The notes beneath the pieces are model-generated. The model worked only from the letters and a program-made list of their open reading frames with translations, was not told where the DNA came from and did no database searches. The position numbers and the translations under genes are program-made. Shown piece by piece: positions 44,208 to 52,746 of a stretch of 64,000 bases of DNA (its first letter is position 1; every line of letters starts with the position of its first letter). The DNA comes from Xanthobacteraceae bacterium (GTDB taxonomy: Bacteria > Pseudomonadota > Alphaproteobacteria > Rhizobiales > Xanthobacteraceae), in the NCBI GenBank assembly GCA_022844205.1, contig JALHMF010000001.1:140615-204614 (forward strand), read 5' to 3'.

Positions 44208-45134
44208 TTGCGCATCGTCTTCATGGGGACGCCCGATTTCGCGGTGCCGACGCTGGTCGAACTGCACAATCGCGGGCATCAGATCGCAGCCGTCTATACG
44301 CGCGCGCCGGCCGCGGCCGGCCGCGGCATGGAAGCTCGCCGTTCGCCCGTGCATGAGACGGCGGCCAAATTCGGCATTCCGGTTCTGCATCCGGCCTCGC
44401 TGAAAGGCGAAGCGGCGGCAGCGACTTTTCGCGAACACAACGCCGAACTGGGAGTAGTCGTCGCCTATGGAATGTTGCTGCCGAAATCCATTCTCGAAAT
44501 TCCCGCGCATGGGTGCTTCAATCTGCACGCCTCGCTGCTGCCGCGCTGGCGCGGTGCCGCGCCGATCAACCGCGCGCTCATGGCGGGCGATGCCGAGACC
44601 GGTGCCATGGTGATGAAGATGGCCGAGGGCCTCGACACCGGCGAGGTCGCGATCGGAGCGGCGATGCCGATCCCGCCCGATGCCACCGCCGGCGATCTGC
44701 ACGATCCGCTTGCGCGGGTGGGCGCGGAACTGATGGCACTGGCGCTGGCCGCCCTCGATCGCGGCGCGCTGCAATTCTCGCCGCAGGCAGGCGAGGGCGT
44801 CACTTACGCGAAGAAGATCGAAAAGGCGGAAACGCGTATTGATTGGGCAAAGCCGTGGAACGAGGTCCACAATCATATCCGTGGTCTTTCGCCGTTTCCG
44901 GGCGCGTGGTTTGAAATCGACGACAGTGGCAAAAGAATTCGTGTGAAAGCGCTGCGTTCGACGAAAGGCGAGGGAACGGGAAAACCGGGAACCGTGCTGG
45001 ACGGCCGCCTGACGATTGCCTGCGGAGCCGGTTCGGTGCGGCTGGTTGAAGTGCAGCGCGCAGGCGCGAAGGCGATGAGTGCGGAGGAATTCCTGCGCGG
45101 GACGGTGCTGAAAGCCGGAAGCGTGGTCGAGTAA
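44208..45134 (+). CDS. fmt: Methionyl-tRNA formyltransferase
   Basis: 308 aa. Adds formyl to initiator t[18 protein letters not shown] opens the protein. The catalytic Asn and His are in [18 protein letters not shown] near residue 105, and the catalytic Asp is in [10 protein letters not shown] near 145. The C-terminal tRNA-binding domain starts near 205. Start is TTG at 44208 after GGAAA. Gap to def is 15 bp; overlap with truA is one base. Confidence 0.95.
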   Translation: MRIVFMGTPDFAVPTLVELHNRGHQIAAVYTRAPAAAGRGMEARRSPVHETAAKFGIPVLHPASLKGEAAAATFREHNAELGVVVAYGMLLPKSILEIPAHGCFNLHASLLPRWRGAAPINRALMAGDAETGAMVMKMAEGLDTGEVAIGAAMPIPPDATAGDLHDPLARVGAELMALALAALDRGALQFSPQAGEGVTYAKKIEKAETRIDWAKPWNEVHNHIRGLSPFPGAWFEIDDSGKRIRVKALRSTKGEGTGKPGTVLDGRLTIACGAGSVRLVEVQRAGAKAMSAEEFLRGTVLKAGSVVE

Positions 45135-45871
45135 TGCCGCGCTACAAGCTCACCATCGAATATGACGGCACGCCGTTTGTCGGCTGGCAGGTACAGGACA
45201 ACGGCATCTCGGTCGCCGGCGTGATCGAAGAGGCGCTCGAAAAATTTTCCGGCGAGCGTGTCAAAATAAACGGTGCCGGGCGCACCGATGCGGGCGTGCA
45301 TGCGCTGGGGCAGGCGGCGCATGTGGACCTGTCGAAAGACTGGGACGCCGACACGGTGCGCGATGCGGTGAACGCGCACCTGCGTCCGCATCCCGTGGCG
45401 ATCCTCACGGCTGAAAATGTTTCCGGCGATTTCGATGCGCGCTTTTCGGCGCGCGCGCGGCATTATTTTTATCGCATCGTCAATCGCCGTCCCGACCTTG
45501 CTCTCGACCGCGATCGCGCCTGGCGCGTGCCGAAGCCGTTGGACGTCGATGCGATGCACGCCGCCGCGCAGTTTCTCGTCGGCAATCACGATTTCACGAC
45601 GTTTCGCTCCGTTTTCTGTCAGGCGAAATCGCCGGTGAAGACGCTGGACCGCCTTGATGTGACGCGCGCCGCCGACGAGATTTCGATCCGCGTCTCGGCC
45701 CGCTCGTTCCTGCACCATCAGGTGCGTTCGATGGCGGGTTCGCTGCAGTTCGTGGGTGAGGGCCGCTGGCATCCGCGCGACATGAAAAAGGCACTCGACG
45801 CGAAGGATCGTGCAGCCTGCGGGCCGGTGGCGCCGGCGTGCGGGCTTTATCTTGTGAGGGTGGATTACTAG
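45134..45871 (+). CDS. truA: tRNA pseudouridine synthase A
   Basis: 245 aa. Makes pseudouridine at positions 38-40 of tRNAs. The catalytic Asp is in [14 protein letters not shown] near residue 52. [13 protein letters not shown] opens the protein and [16 protein letters not shown] is the C-terminal motif. Its ATG shares one base with the fmt stop (TAATG). Confidence 0.95.
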   Translation: MPRYKLTIEYDGTPFVGWQVQDNGISVAGVIEEALEKFSGERVKINGAGRTDAGVHALGQAAHVDLSKDWDADTVRDAVNAHLRPHPVAILTAENVSGDFDARFSARARHYFYRIVNRRPDLALDRDRAWRVPKPLDVDAMHAAAQFLVGNHDFTTFRSVFCQAKSPVKTLDRLDVTRAADEISIRVSARSFLHHQVRSMAGSLQFVGEGRWHPRDMKKALDAKDRAACGPVAPACGLYLVRVDY

Positions 45872-45872
45872 C

Positions 45873-45979
45873 CGTCATCCCGGGCGACGCCGGACTTGAT
45901 CCGGCGGAGACCCGGGATCGCGCGCAGGAAACGGATAACGGTCCCGGCTCTCGGCGTGTACGCCTCGGCCGGGACGACG
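45873..45979. repeat. Intergenic repeat, family D
   Basis: CGTCATCCCGGGCGACGCCGG and GGATCCGGCGGAGACCCGGGAT-like arms open it (GGACTTGATCC-GGC), and GGTCCCGGCTCTCGGCG to CGCCTCGGCCGGGACGACG closes it. It fills the convergent junction of truA and dapE. It resembles the common Rhizobiales CGTCATCCCGGGC elements. Confidence 0.75.
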
Positions 45980-47125
45980 TTAAGCAAAATACCGTTCCAG
46001 TATCTTCCGATAAATCGCTGTAAGCCGGTCGAGATCGGCAACCGGTGTGCTCTCATCGACTTGATGCATCGTCTGGCCGACGAGGCCGAGATCGACCACT
46101 TCGCAATAATCCTTGAAGAAGCGGGCATCGGACGTGCCGCCGGACGTGGAAAGTTGCGGCTTCTTGCCCGTGACTTCCGCAACGGACGCCGACAGCGTAT
46201 CGACAAACGGACCGGGCTTCGTCACAAACACATCGCTCGGCGGCTCCCAGTCGATGCGGAATTGCGTGGCGCCTGCCGCCTTCTTGCTGCGCTCCAGCAG
46301 TTCCGTCTTCAGGCTTGCAACCGAATGATTGTCATTGAAGCGCACGTTGAAGCGGGCCTTCGCCTCGCCCGGAATGACGTTGAAGGCGGCATTGCCGACA
46401 TCGACGGAGACGACTTCAAGATTCGACTTCTCGAAATGCCATGAGCCTTCGTCGAGCGGCTCCTGAATCGCATGCAGAATGTTCACGAGCGCGCGGATCG
46501 GATTTTCCGCGCGTTGCGGATAGGCGGCGTGGCCGGATTTTCCGGCGACCGTGATCGTGCCCGACAGGCTCCCGCGCCGTCCTATTTTAATGGTATCGCC
46601 CACGACATCCACGCTGGTCGGCTCGCCGACGACACAATGGTCGAACTGCTCGCCACGTGCTTTTGCCCATTGCAAAAGTTTTACCGTGCCGTTTACCGCC
46701 GGGCCTTCTTCGTCGCCGGTGATCAAAAACGAGATTGAGCCTTTGCTGTTTTTATTCGCGGCCAGATGATTGAGTGCCGCCGCGGCGAAGCACGCGATAG
46801 CGCCTTTCATGTCCACCGCACCGCGGCCAAACAAGACGCCGTTCGCGACATCGCCGGAAAACGCACTATGTTTCCAGCGCGTCTCGTCGCCGGCAGGCAC
46901 CACATCGGTGTGGCCTGCGAAAACAAAATGCGGAACGCCGCGGCCGATCTTGGCGTAAAGATTGTCGATCTCCGGCATTCCCGGTTCGGAAAATTTAACA
47001 CGATGGGTCTCAAATCCCGCGCGCTTCAGCAAATCCTGCAAATAGCAAAGCGCGCCGCCCTCCGCCGGCGTCACCGAACGGCAGCGAATCAGCGCCTGTG
47101 CGATTTCCAGAGCGGAATGCGGCAT
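45980..47125 (-). CDS. dapE: Succinyl-diaminopimelate desuccinylase
   Basis: 381 aa M20 metallohydrolase of lysine/peptidoglycan synthesis. Metal and catalytic motifs are [12 protein letters not shown] near residue 70, [13 protein letters not shown] near 100 and [13 protein letters not shown] near 135. [11 protein letters not shown] near 345 and the C-terminal [10 protein letters not shown] are also typical of DapE. It is the last gene of dapD-DUF805-dapE, 2 bp after the DUF805 gene. Confidence 0.95.
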   Translation of the reverse strand: MPHSALEIAQALIRCRSVTPAEGGALCYLQDLLKRAGFETHRVKFSEPGMPEIDNLYAKIGRGVPHFVFAGHTDVVPAGDETRWKHSAFSGDVANGVLFGRGAVDMKGAIACFAAAALNHLAANKNSKGSISFLITGDEEGPAVNGTVKLLQWAKARGEQFDHCVVGEPTSVDVVGDTIKIGRRGSLSGTITVAGKSGHAAYPQRAENPIRALVNILHAIQEPLDEGSWHFEKSNLEVVSVDVGNAAFNVIPGEAKARFNVRFNDNHSVASLKTELLERSKKAAGATQFRIDWEPPSDVFVTKPGPFVDTLSASVAEVTGKKPQLSTSGGTSDARFFKDYCEVVDLGLVGQTMHQVDESTPVADLDRLTAIYRKILERYFA

Positions 47126-47127
47126 CG

Positions 47128-47562
47128 TTAGGCCGGCTCAAAGGAATCTGGTTCGTCGGGCGCGAGCGGATCGGGGCCGTAATCGTTCAGCCCTTCGGTG
47201 CCGCGCGTGAAGCCTAGATGATATTTCGTCCACGCCCACAGCGCGAAGCCGATGAAGGAAAGCGTCGGATAGACCACCATCATCATCAGGCCAACCGGTA
47301 GCAGGCCGTAGAAAAGATAATGCCAGGTCGGCCGGTTGAGATCGTGCAGCCGCTTTACCGTCACCGCGAAATGCACCCAGAGAAACAGTGCGAACAGGAT
47401 GTAGGTGAACACGCGGTCGATCGCGTCGCCGCCCGTTGCGCTGAAATAGGCGGCAAAGAATGTCACCAGCGCCGCCAGCACCACGAGAATGATCGCGAAG
47501 CCGATCCAGTAATCCCGCCGGGGAATGCGGCCGGCAACGCTGAAGGGCAGCGCGAGATTCAT
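47128..47562 (-). CDS. DUF805 membrane protein
   Basis: 144 aa with three to four membrane segments. [14 protein letters not shown] and [23 protein letters not shown] are the DUF805 signatures (the RxxYW and KRLHD motifs). Its function is unknown. It lies between dapD (6 bp) and dapE (2 bp), so it is co-transcribed with lysine/DAP synthesis genes. Confidence 0.87.
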   Translation of the reverse strand: MNLALPFSVAGRIPRRDYWIGFAIILVVLAALVTFFAAYFSATGGDAIDRVFTYILFALFLWVHFAVTVKRLHDLNRPTWHYLFYGLLPVGLMMMVVYPTLSFIGFALWAWTKYHLGFTRGTEGLNDYGPDPLAPDEPDSFEPA

Positions 47563-47568
47563 GCGCGC

Positions 47569-48414
47569 TCAGTCTCGCAGCAATTCGTTGATCGAGGTCT
47601 TGGAACGGGTTTTCTCGTCCACGCGCTTCACGATGACGGCGCAATACAAATTCGGTCCCGGCTCGCCATTCGGCAGCGGCTTGCCCGGCTGCGTGCCGGA
47701 GACGACGACGGAATATTCCGGCACTTCGCCCATATAGACCTGGCCGCTGGCCCGATCGATGATCTTGGTTGAAGCACCGAGATAGACGCCCATCGAAAGC
47801 ACCGAGCCTCGCCGCACGATGACCCCTTCGGCGACCTCGGCGCGAGCGCCGATGAAACAATCGTCTTCTATCACGACGGGTCCCGCTTGCACCGGCTCCA
47901 GCACGCCGCCGATACCGGCGCCGCCCGAGAGATGCACGTTCTTGCCGATCTGCGCGCAGGAGCCGACCGTGGCCCAGGTGTCCACCATCGTGGCGGAATC
48001 GACGTAAGCGCCGATGTTCACGAAGCTCGGCATCAGCACCACGTTCGGCGCGATATAGGCGCCGCGCCGCACGACCGAGCCGGGCACCGCGCGAAAGCCG
48101 GCCTTCTTGAACTTGGCCGCGTCCCAGCCGTCGAATTTCGACGGCACCTTGTCCCACCACGAAGCCTTGCCCGGGCCGCCTTTAATAATGCCCATCTCGT
48201 TCAGCCGGAACGAAAGCAGCACCGCCTTTTTCAGCCACTGATGCACATGCCAGCTTCCGTCGCCCTGGCGTTCGGCTACGCGCGCCTCGCCCTCGTCGAG
48301 CAATTCCAGCGCGTTCGCGACCGCCTTGCGGATTGGGCCTTTGGTTTTGGCGTTGATATCGGCGCGGCGCTCGAAGGCTGCGTCGATCAGGCGGGAAAGT
48401 TCTTGCTGTTTCAT
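47569..48414 (-). CDS. dapD: Tetrahydrodipicolinate N-succinyltransferase
   Basis: 281 aa. Succinylates tetrahydrodipicolinate in the DAP/lysine pathway. The N-terminal helical domain (1-105) precedes a left-handed beta-helix of hexapeptide repeats ([52 protein letters not shown]). The ATG at 48414 ([14 protein letters not shown]) is used; the longer frame lacks homology. First gene of its operon. Confidence 0.95.
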   Translation of the reverse strand: MKQQELSRLIDAAFERRADINAKTKGPIRKAVANALELLDEGEARVAERQGDGSWHVHQWLKKAVLLSFRLNEMGIIKGGPGKASWWDKVPSKFDGWDAAKFKKAGFRAVPGSVVRRGAYIAPNVVLMPSFVNIGAYVDSATMVDTWATVGSCAQIGKNVHLSGGAGIGGVLEPVQAGPVVIEDDCFIGARAEVAEGVIVRRGSVLSMGVYLGASTKIIDRASGQVYMGEVPEYSVVVSGTQPGKPLPNGEPGPNLYCAVIVKRVDEKTRSKTSINELLRD

Positions 48415-48540
48415 CGCTGTTTCCGGTGATTTTGGCGAACTTGTCGTAGCTCGGAACTCGCTTGTCAATGATGCTCCGCTGCAGGCTTGTCAAAGCGCCG
48501 GTAAGTTTGAAGGATAGCGGAATGGAATCGGGGAATCGCA

Positions 48541-48795
48541 ATGCGTAGACCGCTTTTATGGATGCTGGTTTTCTGCTTTTGCGCGCTGTCCGCGTATGGC
48601 GCCGCATTCGCGCAGGAGAAAATGAAAGCCGCGCCTGCGTTCGATTCCTCCATGCTGCAGGCAGCACCTGCAGGTCAGGACGAATGCTATCGCTTCGGCT
48701 GGCGCGGCTGGGGCAAATACAAGAACTGCTCCTGCACGAAATGCAGCTGGAAACTTTCGCCCGGCCCGCAGCGGCTCTGCTGGCGGGTGTGCTGA
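48541..48795 (+). CDS. Small secreted cysteine-rich protein, unknown
   Basis: 84 aa. A clear signal peptide (LLWMLVFCFCALSAYGAAFAQ) leaves a mature part of about 59 residues. It has six Cys, clustered as DECYRF, NCSCTKCSW and RLCWRVC, and several Trp and basic residues. GGGGAA lies upstream of the ATG. The even Cys count and export suggest disulfides. No family is recognised. It is divergent from dapD and isolated by a repeat on its right. Confidence 0.65.
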   Translation: MRRPLLWMLVFCFCALSAYGAAFAQEKMKAAPAFDSSMLQAAPAGQDECYRFGWRGWGKYKNCSCTKCSWKLSPGPQRLCWRVC

Positions 48796-48803
48796 CCAAT
48801 TTT

Positions 48804-48888
48804 GTCATCGCCCAGCTCGACCGGGCGATCCAGTACACACCTTGGTTTCAGTGATTACTGGATCGTCCGCTTTCGCGGACGATGACAA
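48804..48888. repeat. Intergenic repeat, family C
   Basis: GTCATCGCCCAGCTCGACCGG-GCGATCCAGTA opens it and TACTGGATCGTCCGC-TTTC-GCGGACGATGAC closes it. The CCAGTA...TACTGGAT pairing and GTGATTACTGGAT are shared with the copy at 40779. It lies between the Cys-rich gene and the HAD gene, at a convergent junction. Confidence 0.8.
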
Positions 48889-48893
48889 TTCAA

Positions 48894-49586
48894 TCAGCGA
48901 ATCTTAGCCAAAAACCCCGCCAAATCATCCGTGACGTGATCGACAAAGGCCGCGTCGCGGCCTTCGTGTTCCCATTGCTCGCGGATCACAGCTTCCGTGC
49001 TTTTCGGCACGACCAGCACCGTTGTCATGCCGAGTTTGTGGGGTGCTTCCAGATTGCGCGCGAGGTCCTCGAACATCGCCGCGCGTTCGGCGTGGACGCC
49101 GTGCGCTTCAAGAAAACCGTCATACACGTCGACATGGGGCTTCGGCAGGTAATTCGCGCTGATGATGTCATGCACGTCGTCGAAGAGATCGCCAAGCCCG
49201 ATCTGATCGAGGATGGCGTTCGCATGCGCGCGGGTGCCGTTGGTGAGAATGAGTTTCCGGCCGTTCAATTGTTTGATCGCGTCATGCAGCGCCGGATTTG
49301 CCTCCAGCGACGAGCGGTCGATGTCATGCACGTATTCGAGAAATTCATCCGGCTGCAGATTGTGCTCGGTCATCAGGCCCTTCAGCGATGTGCCGTAGGT
49401 CCTGTAGTAGTGTTTCTGAATCCTGAACGCCTCGTCTTTCGGAATCGAAAGAAAACGTGCGATGAAATCGCGCATGCGGGTGTCGATCTGCTCCCACAGA
49501 TCGAGTGCCGGGGGATACAGCGTGTTGTCGAGATCGAACACCCAGGTTTCGACGCGCGAGAAATCGCGGGGACTTTTCAGGTTCAT
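48894..49586 (-). CDS. Pyrimidine 5'-nucleotidase, HAD family
   Basis: 230 aa HAD phosphatase of the TIGR01993 type. Motif I is VFDLDNTLYPP near residue 18, motif II LILTNGTRAHANAIL near 120, and motif III/IV KPHVDVYDGF and AAMFEDLARNLEAP. The insert between motifs (about 30-90) is the cap. ATG at 49586 shares one base with the stop of the DUF1036 gene (TAATG), so the pair is co-translated. Confidence 0.87.
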   Translation of the reverse strand: MNLKSPRDFSRVETWVFDLDNTLYPPALDLWEQIDTRMRDFIARFLSIPKDEAFRIQKHYYRTYGTSLKGLMTEHNLQPDEFLEYVHDIDRSSLEANPALHDAIKQLNGRKLILTNGTRAHANAILDQIGLGDLFDDVHDIISANYLPKPHVDVYDGFLEAHGVHAERAAMFEDLARNLEAPHKLGMTTVLVVPKSTEAVIREQWEHEGRDAAFVDHVTDDLAGFLAKIR

Positions 49587-50686
49587 TACGGCTCTCTGAA
49601 TCGGATGGTGGCGCCGCTCCGTTGTTGCAATTCGACCGGCTGAAACCCCTGCTTTGTCAGCGCGCGGGTTCCGCAATCGCTGTGATCGGAGATTTCAAAA
49701 CGGCTGTTGCGCACGCAGAAATTCGTGGATCCTCCCCACGACAGCGCGCGGCCTTTTCGCTCAATGGCCGCGCCGTTCGCATCGACTGCTTCGGCAAAAC
49801 TGAACACGCGTAGAGCCTTTCGCGGCAAATCGGGACGCAGGCAGGCGCCGGGCTCCACGCGCCACCACCCGCGCGAGGTCTGGCTGCTGCCGTCGTCAAC
49901 GCCGAGCGCTGCCATCACCGTATGCTTCGTGTCATTGCACCAGAGGAGACCCGGTCCCGCGCCCTCGCGCACGGCGTCCATCAGCAAATCCAGGAACGCG
50001 GGCGTGTTGGCTGCATCCTGTGAAAGATTGCGTTCGCGAAGAAATGAGGCAAGGGCGGCGTCGCTGCGCGGACCTGAAACGCCGTCGATCGGCTCGGCGC
50101 CGTAACCGGCGAGCAAAAGCAGTCTTTGTACGGCGGCGAAGCGCGCCTGTTCCGGCGTGTAGTCGGAAGGCTCCGCGACGATCACGGCCTGTCCGTTCTC
50201 GGTTTTGCGCGGCTTCATTTCGGCGAAGGGTGCGAGGCGATGGGTGGCGTCCGCGCAGCGCCGTGCCCCCGCAACCAGAAAGTCGCCTTCGCCGACGCAA
50301 AGCTGGGCTTGCGCGGATGTCAGCGGCTGCACCTGACCGTAAAGGGGAAGTGCTCGCGCATGGGCGAAAAACTTTTCCGCGCTCGGATCGCCGCGCAGTA
50401 CGCTGCGGCACTGGCCGGGATCGACACGGAACCAGCCGCGCGTGGCGGCGGCCCCCTTGTCCTCGATGCCGATGGCGGCATCGATCACGAAGCTGGTGCG
50501 ATTACAGATTTCCAGGTCGGCGAGGGCGGGATCGGTGACTAAAAGAATAAACAGCAGGGCGAAGAAATTTCTTCTTCCCTCCCCCTTGCGGGGAGGGACG
50601 GTACGAGGCGAAGCCGAGTACCAGGGTGGGGGTAATCGTTGCTTGGAGGTTAGTGATCGCCGATTGAAAATTGCCGCCACCCCCAC
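49586..50686 (-). CDS. DUF1036-domain secreted protein with a repeat-derived start region
   Basis: The recognisable protein begins near 50572 with a hydrophobic signal (FFALLFILLVTDPALA). Two DUF1036-like domains follow (LEICNRTSFVIDAAIG...GWFRVDPGQC and LWCNDTKHTVMAALGVDD...GWWRVEPGAC), on either side of a short region like a peptidoglycan-binding fold (AAVQRLLLLAGYGAEPIDGVSG). No ATG, GTG or TTG lies in frame close to the signal. The nearest in-frame starts are GTGs inside the palindromic element at 50577-50734; the end given uses one of these (50686). The native start may have been lost to the element. Function unknown. Coupled to the HAD gene. Confidence 0.6.
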   Translation of the reverse strand: MGVAAIFNRRSLTSKQRLPPPWYSASPRTVPPRKGEGRRNFFALLFILLVTDPALADLEICNRTSFVIDAAIGIEDKGAAATRGWFRVDPGQCRSVLRGDPSAEKFFAHARALPLYGQVQPLTSAQAQLCVGEGDFLVAGARRCADATHRLAPFAEMKPRKTENGQAVIVAEPSDYTPEQARFAAVQRLLLLAGYGAEPIDGVSGPRSDAALASFLRERNLSQDAANTPAFLDLLMDAVREGAGPGLLWCNDTKHTVMAALGVDDGSSQTSRGWWRVEPGACLRPDLPRKALRVFSFAEAVDANGAAIERKGRALSWGGSTNFCVRNSRFEISDHSDCGTRALTKQGFQPVELQQRSGATIRFREP

Positions 50687-50734
50687 CCGGCTCGCGCCCT
50701 TGGCGCTCGCCACCCTCCCCACAAGGGGGAGGGA
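50577..50734. repeat. Palindromic element, family A, overlapping the DUF1036 gene start
   Basis: Outer arms CCCTCCCCCTTGCGGGGAGGG and CCCTCCCCACAAGGGGGAGG. Inner arms AGGGTGGGGGTAATCG and CCCCCACCCGGCTCGCGCC. It is the longest copy and lies between argB and the recognisable part of the DUF1036 protein. Confidence 0.87.
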
Positions 50735-50741
50735 TAAGGGA

Positions 50742-51650
50742 TCAGCGATGAATGAGCGTGCCGGCACCAAGATCGGTGAGAAGCTCAAGCAGCACCGCAT
50801 GCTGTACCTTGCCATCCAGAATGACGACGCCCTCTACACCCTGATCGAGTGCCTCGAAACAGGTCTCCACCTTCGGGATCATACCGCCCGAGATCGTGCC
50901 GTCGGCGACGAGCTTGCGCGCATCCTTCAGCGAAAGCTCCTTGATCAGCTTTTTCGACTTGTCGAGCACGCCGGGCACGTCGGTGAGCAGCAGAAGCCGC
51001 TTCGCCTTCAAGGCGCCCGCGATCGCGCCCGCGAAGGTGTCGGCGTTCACGTTGAACGTGCCGCCTTCGATGCCGGCCGCCACCGGCGCCAGCACCGGGA
51101 TCAGCTCGCGGCCGAGAATCTGGTCGAGCACGGTGGTGTCCACCAGCACCGGTTCGCCGACAAAACCGAGATCGATGAATTCCTCAAGCTTGGAGCCGGG
51201 ATCCTTGATCTTGCGCGTGACTTTCTTGGCCTTGACCATATTGCCGTCTTTGCCGCACAGGCCGACGGCGCGGCCGCCCTGTTCATTGATGAAGCCGACG
51301 ATTTGCTTGTTGATGGAGCCGCAAAGCACCATCTCGACGACTTCCACGGTCGCTTCGTCGGTGACACGCAGGCCGCCCTTGAATTCGGATTTGATGCCGA
51401 GCTTCTCCAGCATCTGGCCGATCTGCGGGCCGCCGCCATGCACCACGACCGGATTGATCGCGGTCTGCTCGAGCAGCACGATGTCGCGCGCGAAGTTGCG
51501 CGCCGTCGTATCGTCGCCCATGGCGTGACCGCCGTATTTCACCACGACGATCTCGTCGTCGTAGCGCTGCATATGCGGCAGCGCCTCGGTGAGGACGCGG
51601 GCTGTCTCCATCGCGACGGCGGCGAGATCGGGATTGTCGGGTTTGGTCAT
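50742..51650 (-). CDS. argB: Acetylglutamate kinase
   Basis: 302 aa. Phosphorylates N-acetylglutamate in arginine synthesis. [12 protein letters not shown] near residue 38 binds ATP phosphates, and [13 protein letters not shown] near 70 binds the substrate. [31 protein letters not shown] near 190 is the canonical amino-acid kinase block. The N-terminal helix (about 25 residues) is typical of arginine-sensitive enzymes. ATG at 51650. Confidence 0.96.
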   Translation of the reverse strand: MTKPDNPDLAAVAMETARVLTEALPHMQRYDDEIVVVKYGGHAMGDDTTARNFARDIVLLEQTAINPVVVHGGGPQIGQMLEKLGIKSEFKGGLRVTDEATVEVVEMVLCGSINKQIVGFINEQGGRAVGLCGKDGNMVKAKKVTRKIKDPGSKLEEFIDLGFVGEPVLVDTTVLDQILGRELIPVLAPVAAGIEGGTFNVNADTFAGAIAGALKAKRLLLLTDVPGVLDKSKKLIKELSLKDARKLVADGTISGGMIPKVETCFEALDQGVEGVVILDGKVQHAVLLELLTDLGAGTLIHR

Positions 51651-51718
51651 GGCGGTTCGTCTTGAATTGGGAACTGCCGCCTTCTTAGCGGGCGGCGCGG
51701 CGAAACGATAGAGCCAAA

Positions 51719-52090
51719 TCAGCCGGTTTTCTTTGGCGCGAAGAGCGCCGAGAGCGTGAGCAAGATCCAGCTTGCGATCACGATACCGCCGCCGGCGGGA
51801 GCGGCCATTCGAAAGAGGGGCGTGCCGTAGAAGCTCCGAAGGGTGAGATCTCCGGAAAAAAGCGCAGCCCCGAGGATGAAGCCTTGCGCGGCGAAAAGCC
51901 CAAAACCGGGCCGCAGGATTTCGCCGCGCATGCCAAGCGCCACCGCCACGACAGCCGGAGCATGGAAGAGCAGCATGTAGGACGCGGTATCGAGATTGGA
52001 CCCCGGTGCGATATGCGCGGCGGCGGACCAGAGTGTCACGCCCGTGGCTCCCATCAGGCCCGCAAGCGCGATCAAAATTCGAGTAACCAT
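51719..52090 (-). CDS. DUF423-family membrane protein
   Basis: 123 aa with four hydrophobic segments ([75 protein letters not shown]). The FSGDLTL and PAGGG spacing fits DUF423, though the usual GAHAL motif is replaced by SAAAHIAPG. Unknown function. It starts one base after the engB stop region and lies 68 bp upstream of argB. Confidence 0.65.
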   Translation of the reverse strand: MVTRILIALAGLMGATGVTLWSAAAHIAPGSNLDTASYMLLFHAPAVVAVALGMRGEILRPGFGLFAAQGFILGAALFSGDLTLRSFYGTPLFRMAAPAGGGIVIASWILLTLSALFAPKKTG

Positions 52091-52091
52091 G

Positions 52092-52742
52092 TCAGTTCCT
52101 TTTCTGCTTACGCTCATCGAGCACGCGAAGAATTGCGGCCTTCAGTTCCGGCAGACCAGTATTCGCTTGCGAGGAAGTTGGAAAGATCACCGGAAAGGCG
52201 GCGGGCCTGCGCGAAATCGCTTCGGCGGTTTCCGCAACGCGCATTTCGGCTTCGCCGGTTTTCAGCGTGTCGATCTTGGTCAGCACGACCGCATAGCTGA
52301 CGGCGGCCTTGTCGAGCAGCGTCATGATCTCCTTGTCGACTTCTTTCAGGCCATGACGGGAATCGACGAGCACGAATACGCGCGCAAGGTTGGCGCGGCC
52401 AAGCGCGAAGGTCCGCACCAGCCCGGTCCATGCGGCGACCTTTTCCTTGGAGACTTTCGCATAGCCGTATCCCGGCAGGTCCGCGAGCACGAGGCCGTGC
52501 GGGTTCGAGAAAAAATTGATCTGTTGCGTGCGGCCGGGCGTGTCGGAGACGCGCGCAAGCGCCTTGTGGCCCGTCAGCGCGTTGACGAGGCTCGACTTGC
52601 CGACGTTCGAGCGGCCGGCGAATGCGATCTCGACGCCCTGCATGGGCGGCAGGGATTCTTCGTTCGCCGCACCCGCGACGAATTCCCATTCCGCCGCGAA
52701 GAACTTTCGGGCGGTTTCCAGCTGTTCGGGGGTGAAATCCAT
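52092..52742 (-). CDS. engB: Ribosome biogenesis GTPase EngB/YsxC
   Basis: 216 aa. Needed for assembly of the large ribosomal subunit. P-loop FAGRSNVGKSSLVNAL near residue 43, switch II DLPGYGYAKVS near 88, and VLTKIDTLK (NKxD position) near 155. GRTQQINFF is typical of this family. It lies 4 bp after the ABC-F gene. Confidence 0.95.
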   Translation of the reverse strand: MDFTPEQLETARKFFAAEWEFVAGAANEESLPPMQGVEIAFAGRSNVGKSSLVNALTGHKALARVSDTPGRTQQINFFSNPHGLVLADLPGYGYAKVSKEKVAAWTGLVRTFALGRANLARVFVLVDSRHGLKEVDKEIMTLLDKAAVSYAVVLTKIDTLKTGEAEMRVAETAEAISRRPAAFPVIFPTSSQANTGLPELKAAILRVLDERKQKRN

Positions 52743-52746
52743 CGGC

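Noticed and set aside
43569-44876. A 435-codon open frame antisense to def and fmt.
   Set aside because: Both sense genes carry all catalytic motifs; the antisense frame has none.
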